Assembly (NCBI RefSeq): GCF_002879535.1
Contig: NZ_PNOT02000169.1
Span: 37,444 to 101,443 of the forward strand
Origin: Mesorhizobium intechi
Lineage (GTDB): Bacteria; Pseudomonadota; Alphaproteobacteria; Rhizobiales; Rhizobiaceae
Length of the DNA: 64,000 nt
Direction: 5' to 3'
Below are positions 42,283-50,887 of the stretch, one piece after another (position 1 is the first letter of the stretch; each line of letters opens with the position of its first letter). The position numbers were made by a program, and so were the translations under genes. The notes below the pieces were generated by a model that was not told the DNA's origin, made no database searches, and worked only from the letters and a program-made list of their open reading frames with translations.

Positions 42283-43734
42283 CTACGACGCGGTGAGCGC
42301 CCTTCCGCGAACACGGCGAGCGGTGCGCACCGCTCGCTCCGCCGTCACCGGAACCTTCTTGGCCACATCGTTCGTATGCGGCAAGGCGTTCGTGGTGCCA
42401 CGGAGCCTTTCATAGGGCAGCAGTTCCCTGATCCGGGCGTTGAGCGATGCAATCTCGGCCCGCAGGTCTTCGCATTCCTGCCGGCGGATATCGAGTTGTA
42501 GCTGGTCGGATGCCTGCTGCAGTGAAAGCTGTGAGAAATTGGCGGTTAACTTAGAAAGGTTCAGCTTGTCGGTCTCGGCCTCCTTGGTGAGGGCCGCCAA
42601 TCTTTCGTCCGCCACCTGTTTTTCCGCCACCGCGTCGCTCCATTGAAGTTTGAGCCTGGCGATCTCGGCCGATGCCTCGCTGTTTGCGTTCGAGGCGTGC
42701 TCCAGTCGCGAATGGAGGTTCTGAATCTCAGAACGCAATCCTCGGATCTCGGCACGGCTTCGTTCGAGCGCGGCATCCTTGTCCGCCTCCATGATCCTGG
42801 CGGTTTCCGCCACTTCCGACAATTTCGCCTGGGTGGCCTCGAGCGCGGTGTGGAGCCGTGCCGCTTCCTTTTCGCTCTTGCCGAGCGCACCAAGCACTTC
42901 GGAATTTCGCGCGGCTTCGTTGGCATGGATCGTCGAGAAGGCGTCCAGCCTGTGCCGCGCCTCGTCCTCCCGCTTCAGCGCCTTTTCCAGGTCGATGGAC
43001 AGGCTGACATTCTTTTCACGCAGCAGTTTGTTTTCGCGCGCGCGTCTGTCGGCCTCGACGGTTGCGGCGGCAAGCGTGTTTGAGAGGTCGCCGAATTCCG
43101 CTTGGTTCTTTGCGTTGGTGTTCGCGGCTTCCACAAGTTCCAGCCTTGCCGCGGCCAATGCACCACGAAGCGCCTCGGCGTCCTGAACCAGGCTTGCCTC
43201 GCGCTGCTGCAAGGCCTCCACCATGCTTTCACGCTCATGCTGCCTTCGGGTCAGGTCATTGAGCTTGTCGGACAAGCTCTTTTGCTCCGCGGTCAGGTTT
43301 AGATTGGCCAGCTCCAGTTCGTTGGCGCGGAGAATGTCGGCATGAAGGATGTGAAAGAATTCAAAGGTCAGTTGATGTGTGCTTGAAATCTCGGACAGTT
43401 TCGCGTTGATCTCCTCGAAATGGAGCTTCGCATCGCGAAACAGCCCGTCAAAGGAACTCAAGGCAGCCATACGGCTCTGCGTATGAGAGGTCAGCCGCCG
43501 CACGGGTTTGGGAGTGCCGGCGTCATCAGCGCCAGTATCGTCCTGCGCGCGGTCGCCCTGTTCGCTGTTGTCGTCTGGTATGGGCGGATCGTCCGCGGCA
43601 TCGTCCATTGCCAGCGCCGACAGGTCATCCAAGCCAAGGCACTCGTCAACGGCATCAGCCAAGTCAGCTTCGAGATCCTCGAATGACTTCTCCACATTGT
43701 TGTCGGCACGTCTGATCAGATCTCTGAACTTCAT
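42283..43734 (-). CDS. Long coiled-coil protein of unknown function
   Basis: A 483-residue protein opening MKFRDLIRRADNNVEKSFED, then an acidic disordered stretch (about 30-85) and a nearly continuous coiled coil from about 100 to 450 (many heptad runs such as LRGALAAARLELVEAAN and IRGLRSEIQNLHSRL). The tail is short, basic and Arg-rich. There is no signal peptide or membrane segment, so it is cytoplasmic. The ATG at 43734 is preferred to a start 32 codons upstream because AGGGGG and GCAGGGC precede it and the extension is low quality. It lies convergent with the adaptor gene at the end of the locus; a scaffold or positioning role is speculation. Confidence 0.75.
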   Translation of the reverse strand: MKFRDLIRRADNNVEKSFEDLEADLADAVDECLGLDDLSALAMDDAADDPPIPDDNSEQGDRAQDDTGADDAGTPKPVRRLTSHTQSRMAALSSFDGLFRDAKLHFEEINAKLSEISSTHQLTFEFFHILHADILRANELELANLNLTAEQKSLSDKLNDLTRRQHERESMVEALQQREASLVQDAEALRGALAAARLELVEAANTNAKNQAEFGDLSNTLAAATVEADRRARENKLLREKNVSLSIDLEKALKREDEARHRLDAFSTIHANEAARNSEVLGALGKSEKEAARLHTALEATQAKLSEVAETARIMEADKDAALERSRAEIRGLRSEIQNLHSRLEHASNANSEASAEIARLKLQWSDAVAEKQVADERLAALTKEAETDKLNLSKLTANFSQLSLQQASDQLQLDIRRQECEDLRAEIASLNARIRELLPYERLRGTTNALPHTNDVAKKVPVTAERAVRTARRVRGRALTAS

Positions 43735-44389
43735 GCCCTGCATCCCCCTTCCGCACGCCTGGACCCAGCAAGGCGCGGACTGAGCTTCCTTCTGTATCGA
43801 GAGATCAGTTCGGCGTCTTCGTTCAATCAAACGATGCCGGGTGCCGGCGGTTCATCGCTTCAACGGCCAAGAGTCGTCGAGGATTGCAAGCGACAGCCCT
43901 GAGGTTCGCGGGTCGTTGATCACGTCCATCAACCTTTGCAACCTATGCCGGGATGACCCTTCTCGTAGTTATCTTGACGTCTTTCCTCGCATGGACCCCA
44001 GCGCCGCTCGGTTTCCGGCACGCGAGGCAGCGGGGAGCGCGCTCGCGTGTAAGCCCCAGACAGATCAAGCGGCCCGACAGCCTCTTGTAGGGGGCATCAG
44101 GCGGCCGGGCCTAACCGGCTGTTGGGTGTGTTTTGGTTTGCCGGCTGCCTCACCATGCGCCAGGGCCGACGGAAGCGCATCATTCGAACGAACTGTTCGT
44201 CGGGCGGCTTGACGCGCCGACGACGCAAACTTCGCCACTTGGACCCAACCGCTTCGCAGCGCGACGGTTTCTGGTCGCGATTAAGGCCGTAGGCTCCTTC
44301 GAATGAACGATCAGCCCGCAATCAAGGAGGGATATCTTGCCTTCTACGGCGACAAGGCCGGAAATTCAGGAGGTCAGGGGGGCAAAACC
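43735..44389. other. 655-bp divergent intergenic region before glmS
   Basis: It carries the promoters of the coiled-coil gene (minus) and glmS (plus) and marks the border between the polysaccharide locus and the metabolic genes. A perfect 13-bp palindrome, ACGAACTGTTCGT, is at 44188-44200. No frame in it has domain content or a good ribosome-binding site apart from the upstream in-frame extension of glmS, which is not supported. Confidence 0.45.
44188..44200. promoter_or_regulatory. Candidate operator palindrome ACGAACTGTTCGT
   Basis: A perfect odd-centred dyad about 190 bp upstream of the glmS start. It may be a repressor or activator site for amino-sugar control. The support is symmetry and position only. 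Confidence 0.33.
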
Positions 44390-46213
44390 ATGTGCGGCAT
44401 CGTTGGAATCGTCGGCCATTCGCGGGTTACGCCGCTCATCCTCACCACGCTGAAGCGGCTGGAATATCGCGGCTATGACTCGGCCGGCGTCGCCACCATC
44501 GAGCACGGCGAGCTTGCCCGCCGCCGCGCCGAAGGCAAGCTGATCAATCTCGAGCGCCGGCTCAAGGAGGAGCCGCTCGACGGCACGATCGGCATCGGCC
44601 ACACGCGCTGGGCCACCCATGGCGTGCCCAACGAGACCAATGCGCATCCGCATTTTTCCGATGGCGTCGCCATCGTCCACAACGGCATCATCGAGAATTT
44701 TGCCGAGCTGCGCGACGAGCTGGTGCGCGACGGCTATGCCTTCTCCTCGCAGACCGACACCGAGGTCGTCGCGCATCTGGTGGCGCGCGAACTGGCCAGG
44801 GGGCTGAAGCCGGTCGAGGCCGCGCACCAGGCGCTGAAGCGGCTGGAAGGCGCCTTTGCGCTGGCCATCATGTTCAAGGGCGACGAAGACCTGATCGTCG
44901 GCGCCCGCAACGGTCCGCCGCTGGCCGTCGGCCATGGCGACGGCGAGATGTTCCTGGGCTCGGATGCCATTGCGCTGGCGCCGTTCACCAATTCGATCAC
45001 CTATCTCGAGGACGGCGACTGGGCGGTGGTGCGCCGCGACAGCGTCGCCATCTTCGACATCGACGGCAACAAGGTCGAGCGCAAGCGCCAGCAGTCGCTG
45101 TCGACCTCGTTCATGGTCGACAAGGGCAACCGCCGGCATTTCATGGAAAAGGAAATCCATGAACAGCCCGAGGTGATCTCGCACACGCTGGCGCATTATG
45201 TCGACTTCGTCTCCGGCGTCTCGAAGCCGCTCGACCTGCCGTTCGATTTCGCCAGGATCGGCCGGCTGGCGATTTCGGCCTGCGGCACCGCCTACCTCGC
45301 CGGCCTGATCGGCAAATACTGGTTCGAGCGCTATGCGCGGCTGCCGGTCGACATCGATGTCGCCTCGGAGTTCCGCTACCGCGAGATGCCTCTGTCGGCC
45401 AATGATGCCGCCTTCTTCATCTCGCAGTCGGGCGAGACCGCCGACACGCTGGCCTCGCTGCGTTACTGCCGCAAGGCCGGCATGAAGATAGGCGCCGTCG
45501 TCAATGTGCGCGAATCGACCATGGCGCGCGAATCCGACGTGGTGCTGCCGACACTGGCCGGCCCCGAGATCGGCGTCGCCTCGACCAAGGCCTTCACCTG
45601 CCAGCTCTCGGTGCTGGCCTCGCTTGCGGTGCGCGCCGGCGTGGCGCGCGGGGTGATTTCGCGGGAGCAGGAAAAGACCCTGGTGCGCGCGCTTTCGGAA
45701 GCGCCGCGCTATGCCAACCAGGTGCTCAAGCTCGAAGAGCAGATCGAGCGGATCGCGCGCGAACTGTCACGCTACAAGGATGTGCTCTATCTCGGCCGCG
45801 ACACCAATTTCCCGCTGGCCATGGAAGGCGCGCTCAAACTCAAGGAAATCTCCTACATCCACGCCGAAGGCTATGCGGCGGGCGAATTGAAGCATGGGCC
45901 GATCGCGCTGATCGACGAGAACATGCCGGTCATCGTGATCGCGCCGCATGACCGCATTTTCGAGAAGACCGTGTCCAACATGCAGGAAGTGGCGGCGCGC
46001 GGCGGCAAGATCATCCTGATCACCGACGCCAAGGGCGCCGCACAGGTGAGCGTCAAGACGATGGAGACGATCATCCTGCCGGACGTGCCCGAAATCATCT
46101 CGCCGATCATCTATGCGCTGCCGATCCAGATGCTGGCCTATTTCGCCGCCGTGTTCATGGGCACCGACGTCGACCAGCCGCGCAACCTGGCAAAATCCGT
46201 GACGGTGGAATGA
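44390..46213 (+). CDS. glmS: Glutamine-fructose-6-phosphate aminotransferase (isomerising)
   Basis: A 607-residue enzyme that makes glucosamine-6-phosphate, the entry to UDP-GlcNAc. The N-terminal glutaminase has Cys2 in MCGIVGIVG, and the sequence continues with YRGYDSAGVA, GHTRWATHG and TDTEVVAH. Two SIS isomerase domains follow, with SACGTAYLAGLIGKYWFE, SQSGETADTLAS, and the C-terminal PRNLAKSVTVE. Full length for the family. Start chosen at 44390 because the glutaminase needs a free N-terminal cysteine after Met removal. It supplies amino sugar for cell wall and, potentially, the neighbouring polysaccharide locus. Confidence 0.97.
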   Translation: MCGIVGIVGHSRVTPLILTTLKRLEYRGYDSAGVATIEHGELARRRAEGKLINLERRLKEEPLDGTIGIGHTRWATHGVPNETNAHPHFSDGVAIVHNGIIENFAELRDELVRDGYAFSSQTDTEVVAHLVARELARGLKPVEAAHQALKRLEGAFALAIMFKGDEDLIVGARNGPPLAVGHGDGEMFLGSDAIALAPFTNSITYLEDGDWAVVRRDSVAIFDIDGNKVERKRQQSLSTSFMVDKGNRRHFMEKEIHEQPEVISHTLAHYVDFVSGVSKPLDLPFDFARIGRLAISACGTAYLAGLIGKYWFERYARLPVDIDVASEFRYREMPLSANDAAFFISQSGETADTLASLRYCRKAGMKIGAVVNVRESTMARESDVVLPTLAGPEIGVASTKAFTCQLSVLASLAVRAGVARGVISREQEKTLVRALSEAPRYANQVLKLEEQIERIARELSRYKDVLYLGRDTNFPLAMEGALKLKEISYIHAEGYAAGELKHGPIALIDENMPVIVIAPHDRIFEKTVSNMQEVAARGGKIILITDAKGAAQVSVKTMETIILPDVPEIISPIIYALPIQMLAYFAAVFMGTDVDQPRNLAKSVTVE

Positions 46214-46232
46214 CGGCAACGTCAATGGCCCG

Positions 46233-46251
46233 TCATCCCGTCGAGGGATGA
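46233..46251. terminator. Stem-loop between convergent glmS and ornithine cyclodeaminase genes
   Basis: TCATCCC-GTCGA-GGGATGA forms a 7-bp stem with a 5-base loop, 20 bp after the glmS stop. No clear T-tract follows on either strand, so it may act as a weak or bidirectional terminator or an mRNA end stabiliser. Confidence 0.4.
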
Positions 46252-46323
46252 TCGACAAGACCCGCAGTCACTATCAATGCATCAATGCTTGCGGGATCGC
46301 TCGCGGCATCTCATCGGTTCTTG

Positions 46324-47385
46324 TTATGCCGCGGTCTGCATGGCCGCTCTGAGCAGCATGCCATAGAGATCGCGCGGTTCGTCTGGATCGGCCAGAAGGT
46401 CGAGTTCCTCGTAGAGCCCCGTTGCCTGCAACTGGTCGCGCACATAGCGCAGCGCCGAAAAGTCCTCGATGGCGAAGCCGACGGAATCGAACAGCGTGAT
46501 CTGCTTGGCGTCCCGGCGGCCCGGAACCTTGGCGGCGATGACTTGCCAGAGCTCGGTCACCGGATGGTCGGGATCAAGCTGTTGGATTTCACCCTCGATG
46601 CGTGTCTGCGGCGGGAACTCGACGAAAATGTCGGAGCGCAGCAGGATGTCCCTGTGCAGCTCGGTCTTGCCGGGGCAATCGCCGCCGACGGCGTTGATGT
46701 GGACGCCGGCGCCGACCATGTTGTCGGTAAGAATGGTGGCGGATTGCTTGTCGGCGGTGACGGTCGTGATGATCCCCGCACCCTCGACCGCTTCCTGCCC
46801 GGTTTCGCAGATGGTGATGTCAAATCCCATGCCAGCCAGGTTCTTGGCGCATTTCAGCGAGGCGGATCGGTCGATGTCGTAGAGCCTGAGCCGGTCGACG
46901 CCCGTCAGCGCCTTGAAGGCGATGGCCTGGAATTCCGATTGGGCGCCATTGCCGATGATGGCCATGGTACGTGCACCGCGTGGTGCCAGATGTTTGGCGG
47001 CGACGGCGGATGTCGCGGCGGTGCGCAGCGCGGTGAGAATGGTCATTTCGGTCAGCAGCATCGGGTAGCCGCTGCCGACATCGGCAAGCACGCCGAACGC
47101 GGTGACCGTCTGCAAGCCCTGGCGCATGTTCTTGGGATGGCCGTTGACATATTTGAAGCCATAGAGCCGCCCGTCGCTCGTCGGCATCAGCTCGATGACG
47201 CCGTCATGGCTGTGTGATGCGATGCGAGGCGTCTTGTCGAAAAGCTCCCAGCGGCGGAAATCCTCCTCGATATAGCTGGCGAGCTCGGTCAGGAAGCGCT
47301 CGACACCGATGGTGATCACCAGCTTCATCATCCGGTCGACGCTGACGAAGGGGACGATGTTCAGCTTGGCTGTGGTCATGATCAA
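46324..47385 (-). CDS. Ornithine cyclodeaminase
   Basis: A 353-residue member of the OCD/mu-crystallin family, converting ornithine to proline and ammonia with NAD. It has KYVNGHPKN, TALRTAATSAVAAKHLAPRG, the Rossmann motif IIGNGAQSEFQ and INAVGGDCPGKTEL, the last diagnostic of true ornithine cyclodeaminases. Its start overlaps the arginase stop (ATGA), so the two enzymes form an arginine-to-proline route, as in Agrobacterium ArcA/ArcB. MIM at the start leaves two candidate ATGs two codons apart. Confidence 0.93.
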   Translation of the reverse strand: MIMTTAKLNIVPFVSVDRMMKLVITIGVERFLTELASYIEEDFRRWELFDKTPRIASHSHDGVIELMPTSDGRLYGFKYVNGHPKNMRQGLQTVTAFGVLADVGSGYPMLLTEMTILTALRTAATSAVAAKHLAPRGARTMAIIGNGAQSEFQAIAFKALTGVDRLRLYDIDRSASLKCAKNLAGMGFDITICETGQEAVEGAGIITTVTADKQSATILTDNMVGAGVHINAVGGDCPGKTELHRDILLRSDIFVEFPPQTRIEGEIQQLDPDHPVTELWQVIAAKVPGRRDAKQITLFDSVGFAIEDFSALRYVRDQLQATGLYEELDLLADPDEPRDLYGMLLRAAMQTAA

Positions 47386-48314
47386 AAGCTCCCGGAATGG
47401 CTGCGGGTCGGGCGATCCATGATGCGGCGGCCCATCAGGCTCGCCGTCAGGTCGACCATAAGCGTCGCGGTTCGGCCACGCTCGTCCAGAAAGGGATTGA
47501 GCTCGACCAGGTCGAGGCTGGAGACGAGGCCGCTGTCGGACAGCATCTCCATCACCAGATGCGCCTCGCGGAACGTCGCGCCGCCGGGAACCGTGGTGCC
47601 GACAGCCGGCGCAATCGACGGGTCGAGAAAGTCGACGTCGAGACTGACATGCAGCAGCCCGTCTTCGTCAGACACGCGCGCCAGGAAGGCGCGCAGCAGC
47701 GGCGCGATGCCATGTTCATCGATGGCGCGCATGTCGTGCACGGTCACGCCCGCCCGGTTGAGCGCGCTGCGCTCGGCCGGGTCGACACTGCGCAGGCCCA
47801 TGGTGCAGATGCGCTTGGGGTCCACCGCCGCAGGCAGGTCCGGAAAATAGCCGCTGAAACCCGGCTGACCGCTGGCGTAGGCAAGCGGAACACCATGCAG
47901 ATTGCCGCTGGCGGTGGTGTCCAGCGTGTGGAAATCCGGATGTGCGTCGAGCCACAGCACGAACAGCGGACGCCCCGTCTCGGCGGCGCGGCGGGCCAGG
48001 CCCGACACGGTGCCGGCCGAGATCGAATGGTCACCGCCGAGAAAGATCGGCATGGCATCCTCGCTCGCGGTGTAGGCCGCCGTGGCAATGGCGGATGTCC
48101 AAGCCGATATTTCGGGCAACGCCTTCAGCGCCAGATTGCCATGCACGACGCGCCTCGCCGGCATTGGCTGAACGGCGCCCATATCTTCGACAGTGTGACC
48201 CAGGCTGGACAGCACCCCGGCAAGCCCTGCCGTCCGCAGCGCACTCGGCCCCATTTCGCAGCCCATTCTGCCGGCGCCGTCCTGCACCGGCGCCCCGACT
48301 ATTCTGCAACGCAT
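47382..48314 (-). CDS. rocF: Arginase
   Basis: A 310-residue binuclear manganese hydrolase turning arginine into ornithine and urea. Metal motifs GGDHSISAG, LDAHPDFHT and SLDVDFLDPSIAP are intact, followed by GTTVPGG. The ATG at 48314 begins MRCRIVGAPV with GGGA upstream; a longer frame to 48404 has no supporting site. It is the first gene of a two-gene operon with ornithine cyclodeaminase and is divergent from an Lrp-type regulator that probably responds to arginine or ornithine. Confidence 0.93.
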   Translation of the reverse strand: MRCRIVGAPVQDGAGRMGCEMGPSALRTAGLAGVLSSLGHTVEDMGAVQPMPARRVVHGNLALKALPEISAWTSAIATAAYTASEDAMPIFLGGDHSISAGTVSGLARRAAETGRPLFVLWLDAHPDFHTLDTTASGNLHGVPLAYASGQPGFSGYFPDLPAAVDPKRICTMGLRSVDPAERSALNRAGVTVHDMRAIDEHGIAPLLRAFLARVSDEDGLLHVSLDVDFLDPSIAPAVGTTVPGGATFREAHLVMEMLSDSGLVSSLDLVELNPFLDERGRTATLMVDLTASLMGRRIMDRPTRSHSGSF

Positions 48315-48428
48315 TGTTTTTCCCGCGGCCGAAGTTCGAATGGCGAGAGGAGAACATGACGAGCCGGCAATATGAACAGGCAGAATTGGCAATCCGCGAA
48401 GCATAATCTATCATAGTGGCGGCGAAAT

Positions 48429-48443
48429 TTATCGAAATGATAA
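48429..48443. promoter_or_regulatory. AT-rich dyad TTATC-GAAAT-GATAA, candidate Lrp-type operator
   Basis: A perfect 5-bp inverted repeat with a 5-base AT-rich centre, 15 bp in all, the size and form typical of Lrp/AsnC sites. It lies in the divergent arginase-lrp region and overlaps the chosen start codon of the regulator gene. A second small dyad, CTATCATAG, lies at about 48408-48416. Confidence 0.42.
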
Positions 48444-48889
48444 CCCCGATGGATGCTTTGGACGAACGGCTCGTGACCTTGCTGCGGCATGACGCCCGGC
48501 GCAGCGTGTCGGACCTCGCCGTCGATCTCGGCGTCTCGCGCGCCACGGTTCGGGCACGCATGGAGCGGCTGGAACGGTCGGGCGACATCATCGGCTACAC
48601 GGTGGTGCTGCGCGCCGACGCCGTCGATCAGCGCGTCCGCGGCATCATGCTCATCGAGATCGAGGGCCATGCCGCCGACCGCGTGGTCCGGGCACTGGGG
48701 GGCTTCCCGGAAGTCTCGACCATCCATACCACCAACGGTCGCTGGGATCTGGTGGTCGAGCTCGGGACGGCATCCCTGACCGATTTCGATGCGGTGCTGC
48801 GGCGTATCCGATTAATTCCCGGCATAACGGGCAGCGAAACGAGCCTGCTCCTGGCCACGCCGCGCACGACGCGGGCACGACTGACTTAA
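48437..48889 (+). CDS. Lrp/AsnC family transcriptional regulator
   Basis: A 150-residue regulator. The N-terminal helix-turn-helix is LDERLVTLLRHDARRSVSDL with GVSRATVRARMERLERSG. The C-terminal RAM ligand-binding fold has GIMLIEIEG, VSTIHTTNGRWDLVVEL and the typical LIPGITGSETSLLL end. The start is ambiguous among GTG 48416, ATG 48437 and ATG 48449; none has a good ribosome-binding site, and the third would give MDALDERL, the commonest opening in the family. Divergent from arginase/OCD, so it likely controls arginine or ornithine catabolism. Confidence 0.88.
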   Translation: MITPMDALDERLVTLLRHDARRSVSDLAVDLGVSRATVRARMERLERSGDIIGYTVVLRADAVDQRVRGIMLIEIEGHAADRVVRALGGFPEVSTIHTTNGRWDLVVELGTASLTDFDAVLRRIRLIPGITGSETSLLLATPRTTRARLT

Positions 48890-48897
48890 GCACATCT

Positions 48898-49075
48898 TCA
48901 AGTTCTGGCGGCCGAGGAAGTTCTGCCTGACGAAGCCGAGGGCAGATCGTGCGGATGTCGGTACGGCTGATGTCGGCGAGCTTCTTCGGCCAGATCGCGG
49001 CATAAAGGCGCTTGCGTTCAGCGATCGCCTCAGCCTTCGGACCGATACACGGTCCCATTCTTCGCATCTGCTGAT
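48898..49075 (-). pseudogene. Possible frameshifted coding remnant
   Basis: On the minus strand one frame reads ERKRLYAAIWPKKLADISRT and, after a frame change, another reads ALGFVRQNFLGRQNLKMCL. Together they read like the end of one small conserved protein broken by a frameshift. I do not recognise the family. It lies between the Lrp gene and the GntR gene. Confidence 0.25.
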
Positions 49076-49097
49076 CCGTTTCGATCGATGGAGAGCG

Positions 49098-49772
49098 TCA
49101 GCCGAGAAGCTCGGCGGCGACTTCGAGTGTGTTTCGGAGCGACGTCTCGAGATGGTTCTCCATCGCCTGCGCGGCGCCCTCGGCATCGTGGCGCTTTAGC
49201 GCGTCGAGAATGGCTTCGTGCTGCTCGATCGTCTGTTCGCCATAGCCGGGTTTGGGAATGGCGAGATAGCGGCCGCGGTCCATCTGCGCCTTGGAGATGT
49301 CGACCGCCCGCCAAATCATAGGCAGACCGCAGATCTCCGCAATGGTGCGATGGAAGACGTCGTCGAGCTGGATCGCGGTGGCATAACGGCCGCGCGCTAT
49401 GGCGAGCTTGTGAGCCGCCATATTGTCCTCCAGCAGTTCGGCGGATGCCGGGGTCAACTTGGCGGCGGCGCGCCTGGCGCTTTCCATCTCGAGCGCCCTG
49501 CGGATGACATAGGCCTCTTCCAGGTCGGCGCGGCTGATCGGCGCGACATAGGTGCCGGTCTGTGCCAGGATCTTCACCAGGCCTTCGTCGCTTATGCGCT
49601 TCACCGCTTCCCGCACAGGGGTGCGCGAAACGCCGAGCGCCTCGGCGATTGCCACCTCGTTGATGACTTCCCCCGGCTTCAACTGGCCGACGACAATCAG
49701 ATTGCGGATCTTGTGATAGATTTGATCGCGCAGCGGCAGCGCCCGATTGAGCGTCGAAGGATCCAAGTCCAT
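49098..49772 (-). CDS. GntR family regulator, FadR/FCD subfamily
   Basis: About 224 residues. The winged helix near the N-terminus has LRDQIYHKIRNLIVVGQL and AIAEALGVSRTPVREAVKRI. The all-helical FCD ligand domain follows, with YVIRRALEMESARRAA, the metal/ligand-binding Asp-His pattern in DDVFHRTIAEICG and EQHEAILDALKRHD. A TTG at 49808 could extend it by 12 codons; the ATG at 49772 is preferred. FCD regulators usually sense organic or amino acids, so it may govern the catabolic genes to its right (52194-54305), though it is not adjacent to them. Confidence 0.88.
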   Translation of the reverse strand: MDLDPSTLNRALPLRDQIYHKIRNLIVVGQLKPGEVINEVAIAEALGVSRTPVREAVKRISDEGLVKILAQTGTYVAPISRADLEEAYVIRRALEMESARRAAAKLTPASAELLEDNMAAHKLAIARGRYATAIQLDDVFHRTIAEICGLPMIWRAVDISKAQMDRGRYLAIPKPGYGEQTIEQHEAILDALKRHDAEGAAQAMENHLETSLRNTLEVAAELLG

Positions 49773-49946
49773 GGCAAATCCGTATCTTCGTTCGCCTGAG
49801 ATGGTCAATATGAGAATGTCAAATACAACGCTCCAGGGACAAGGGGTCCAAGGTCTCCCAACAGCTTAGGGGCCTCGGCCGGACGTTTCCGCTCGTGAAG
49901 GCTCTGTCCAATGTCAATTTCGCCGCCGGCATCCCAACGCAATAGG

Positions 49947-50795
49947 TCAGCGCAGACCTCTCACCTTGGTCAGAATATCTTCCGACAGCGCCGAGACGAG
50001 CGCCCTGTCGGCGCTCTTGCTGGGGATGAGGACAAACTCCACGTCCTCCAACGGAGGCAGGCGCCGCGATGAGATCTCTTTCAAGCCCGAGGGCGACATG
50101 CTTTGCGGTTGCACCAGAACCCCCATGCCGGCGCGGGCGGCGGCGGTCAGGCCGCTCAAGCTGCCGCATGTGCAGACAATACGCCACGGCATGCCATGCC
50201 GTTCGAGTACTTCCAGCGCAATACTGCGCGTGACGCTCGGCGCTGGGAAGGCAATCAACGGCAAGGCGGCGAGCGACAGGACGTGTTCCGGATCGCGGGC
50301 GAGCCAGACAAGCGGCTCGCGATGGACGAGCTGGCCACGGCTGTCGCCCAGCCGACGCTTTGCCAGAACCAGATCGAGCTCACCATTGTCCTGCATCTGG
50401 TAAAGCACGCCGCTCAACGCGACGGTTAGTTCAAGATCGACGGATGGGTGGGACCGGACGAAATCCTCCAGCACCAGCGGCAGCCGGCTCGTCACCAAGT
50501 CCTCGGATACGCCAAGCCTCAACGTGCCCCGCAGCCTCTGTGCGGTGAAAAGCGCCTGCACCTGTCCCTCTATCGACAGAAGGGTCCGGGCATGGCCGAG
50601 CAGAGCTTCGCCGTCTGGCGTCAGCACCACCTTGTGCGTATCGCGGGCAAGCAACTGCCTGCCAAGCGCGGCCTCCAGCTTGCCGATGTGCTGGCTGACG
50701 GTGGATTGCCCGAGCCCCAGCCTCTCGGCCGCGAAGGTAAAGCTTCCCATCTGCTGGACGGTGACGAAGCTGCGGAGTTGGACCAGGTCGAGCAT
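49947..50795 (-). CDS. LysR family transcriptional regulator
   Basis: A 282-residue LysR-type regulator. The DNA-binding N-terminus has LVQLRSFVTVQQMGSFTFAA, then GLGQSTVSQHIGKLEAALGR. The effector domain begins LRGTLRLGVSEDLVTSRLP. Divergent from the SBF-like transporter at 50888 with 92 bp between them, the classic arrangement for a LysR protein controlling a divergent target. Candidate site at 50813-50823. Confidence 0.9.
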   Translation of the reverse strand: MLDLVQLRSFVTVQQMGSFTFAAERLGLGQSTVSQHIGKLEAALGRQLLARDTHKVVLTPDGEALLGHARTLLSIEGQVQALFTAQRLRGTLRLGVSEDLVTSRLPLVLEDFVRSHPSVDLELTVALSGVLYQMQDNGELDLVLAKRRLGDSRGQLVHREPLVWLARDPEHVLSLAALPLIAFPAPSVTRSIALEVLERHGMPWRIVCTCGSLSGLTAAARAGMGVLVQPQSMSPSGLKEISSRRLPPLEDVEFVLIPSKSADRALVSALSEDILTKVRGLR

Positions 50796-50812
50796 CTGTA
50801 TCTCAAATTGCG

Positions 50813-50823
50813 ATAACTGTTAT
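50813..50823. promoter_or_regulatory. Candidate LysR operator ATAAC-T-GTTAT
   Basis: A perfect 11-bp dyad in the 92-bp divergent space between the LysR gene and the transporter gene, 18 bp from the LysR start. It is the only strong symmetry there. Confidence 0.42.
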
Positions 50824-50887
50824 TTCTTGTATCCTGTTTCGCAATGCTGGAGAAGATGGCGCTGGACCCCACCGACGAGCGAACATC

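Noticed and set aside
43841..44212. 123-codon plus-strand frame before glmS
   Set aside because: No motif, poor composition, and it lies in the probable glmS promoter region.
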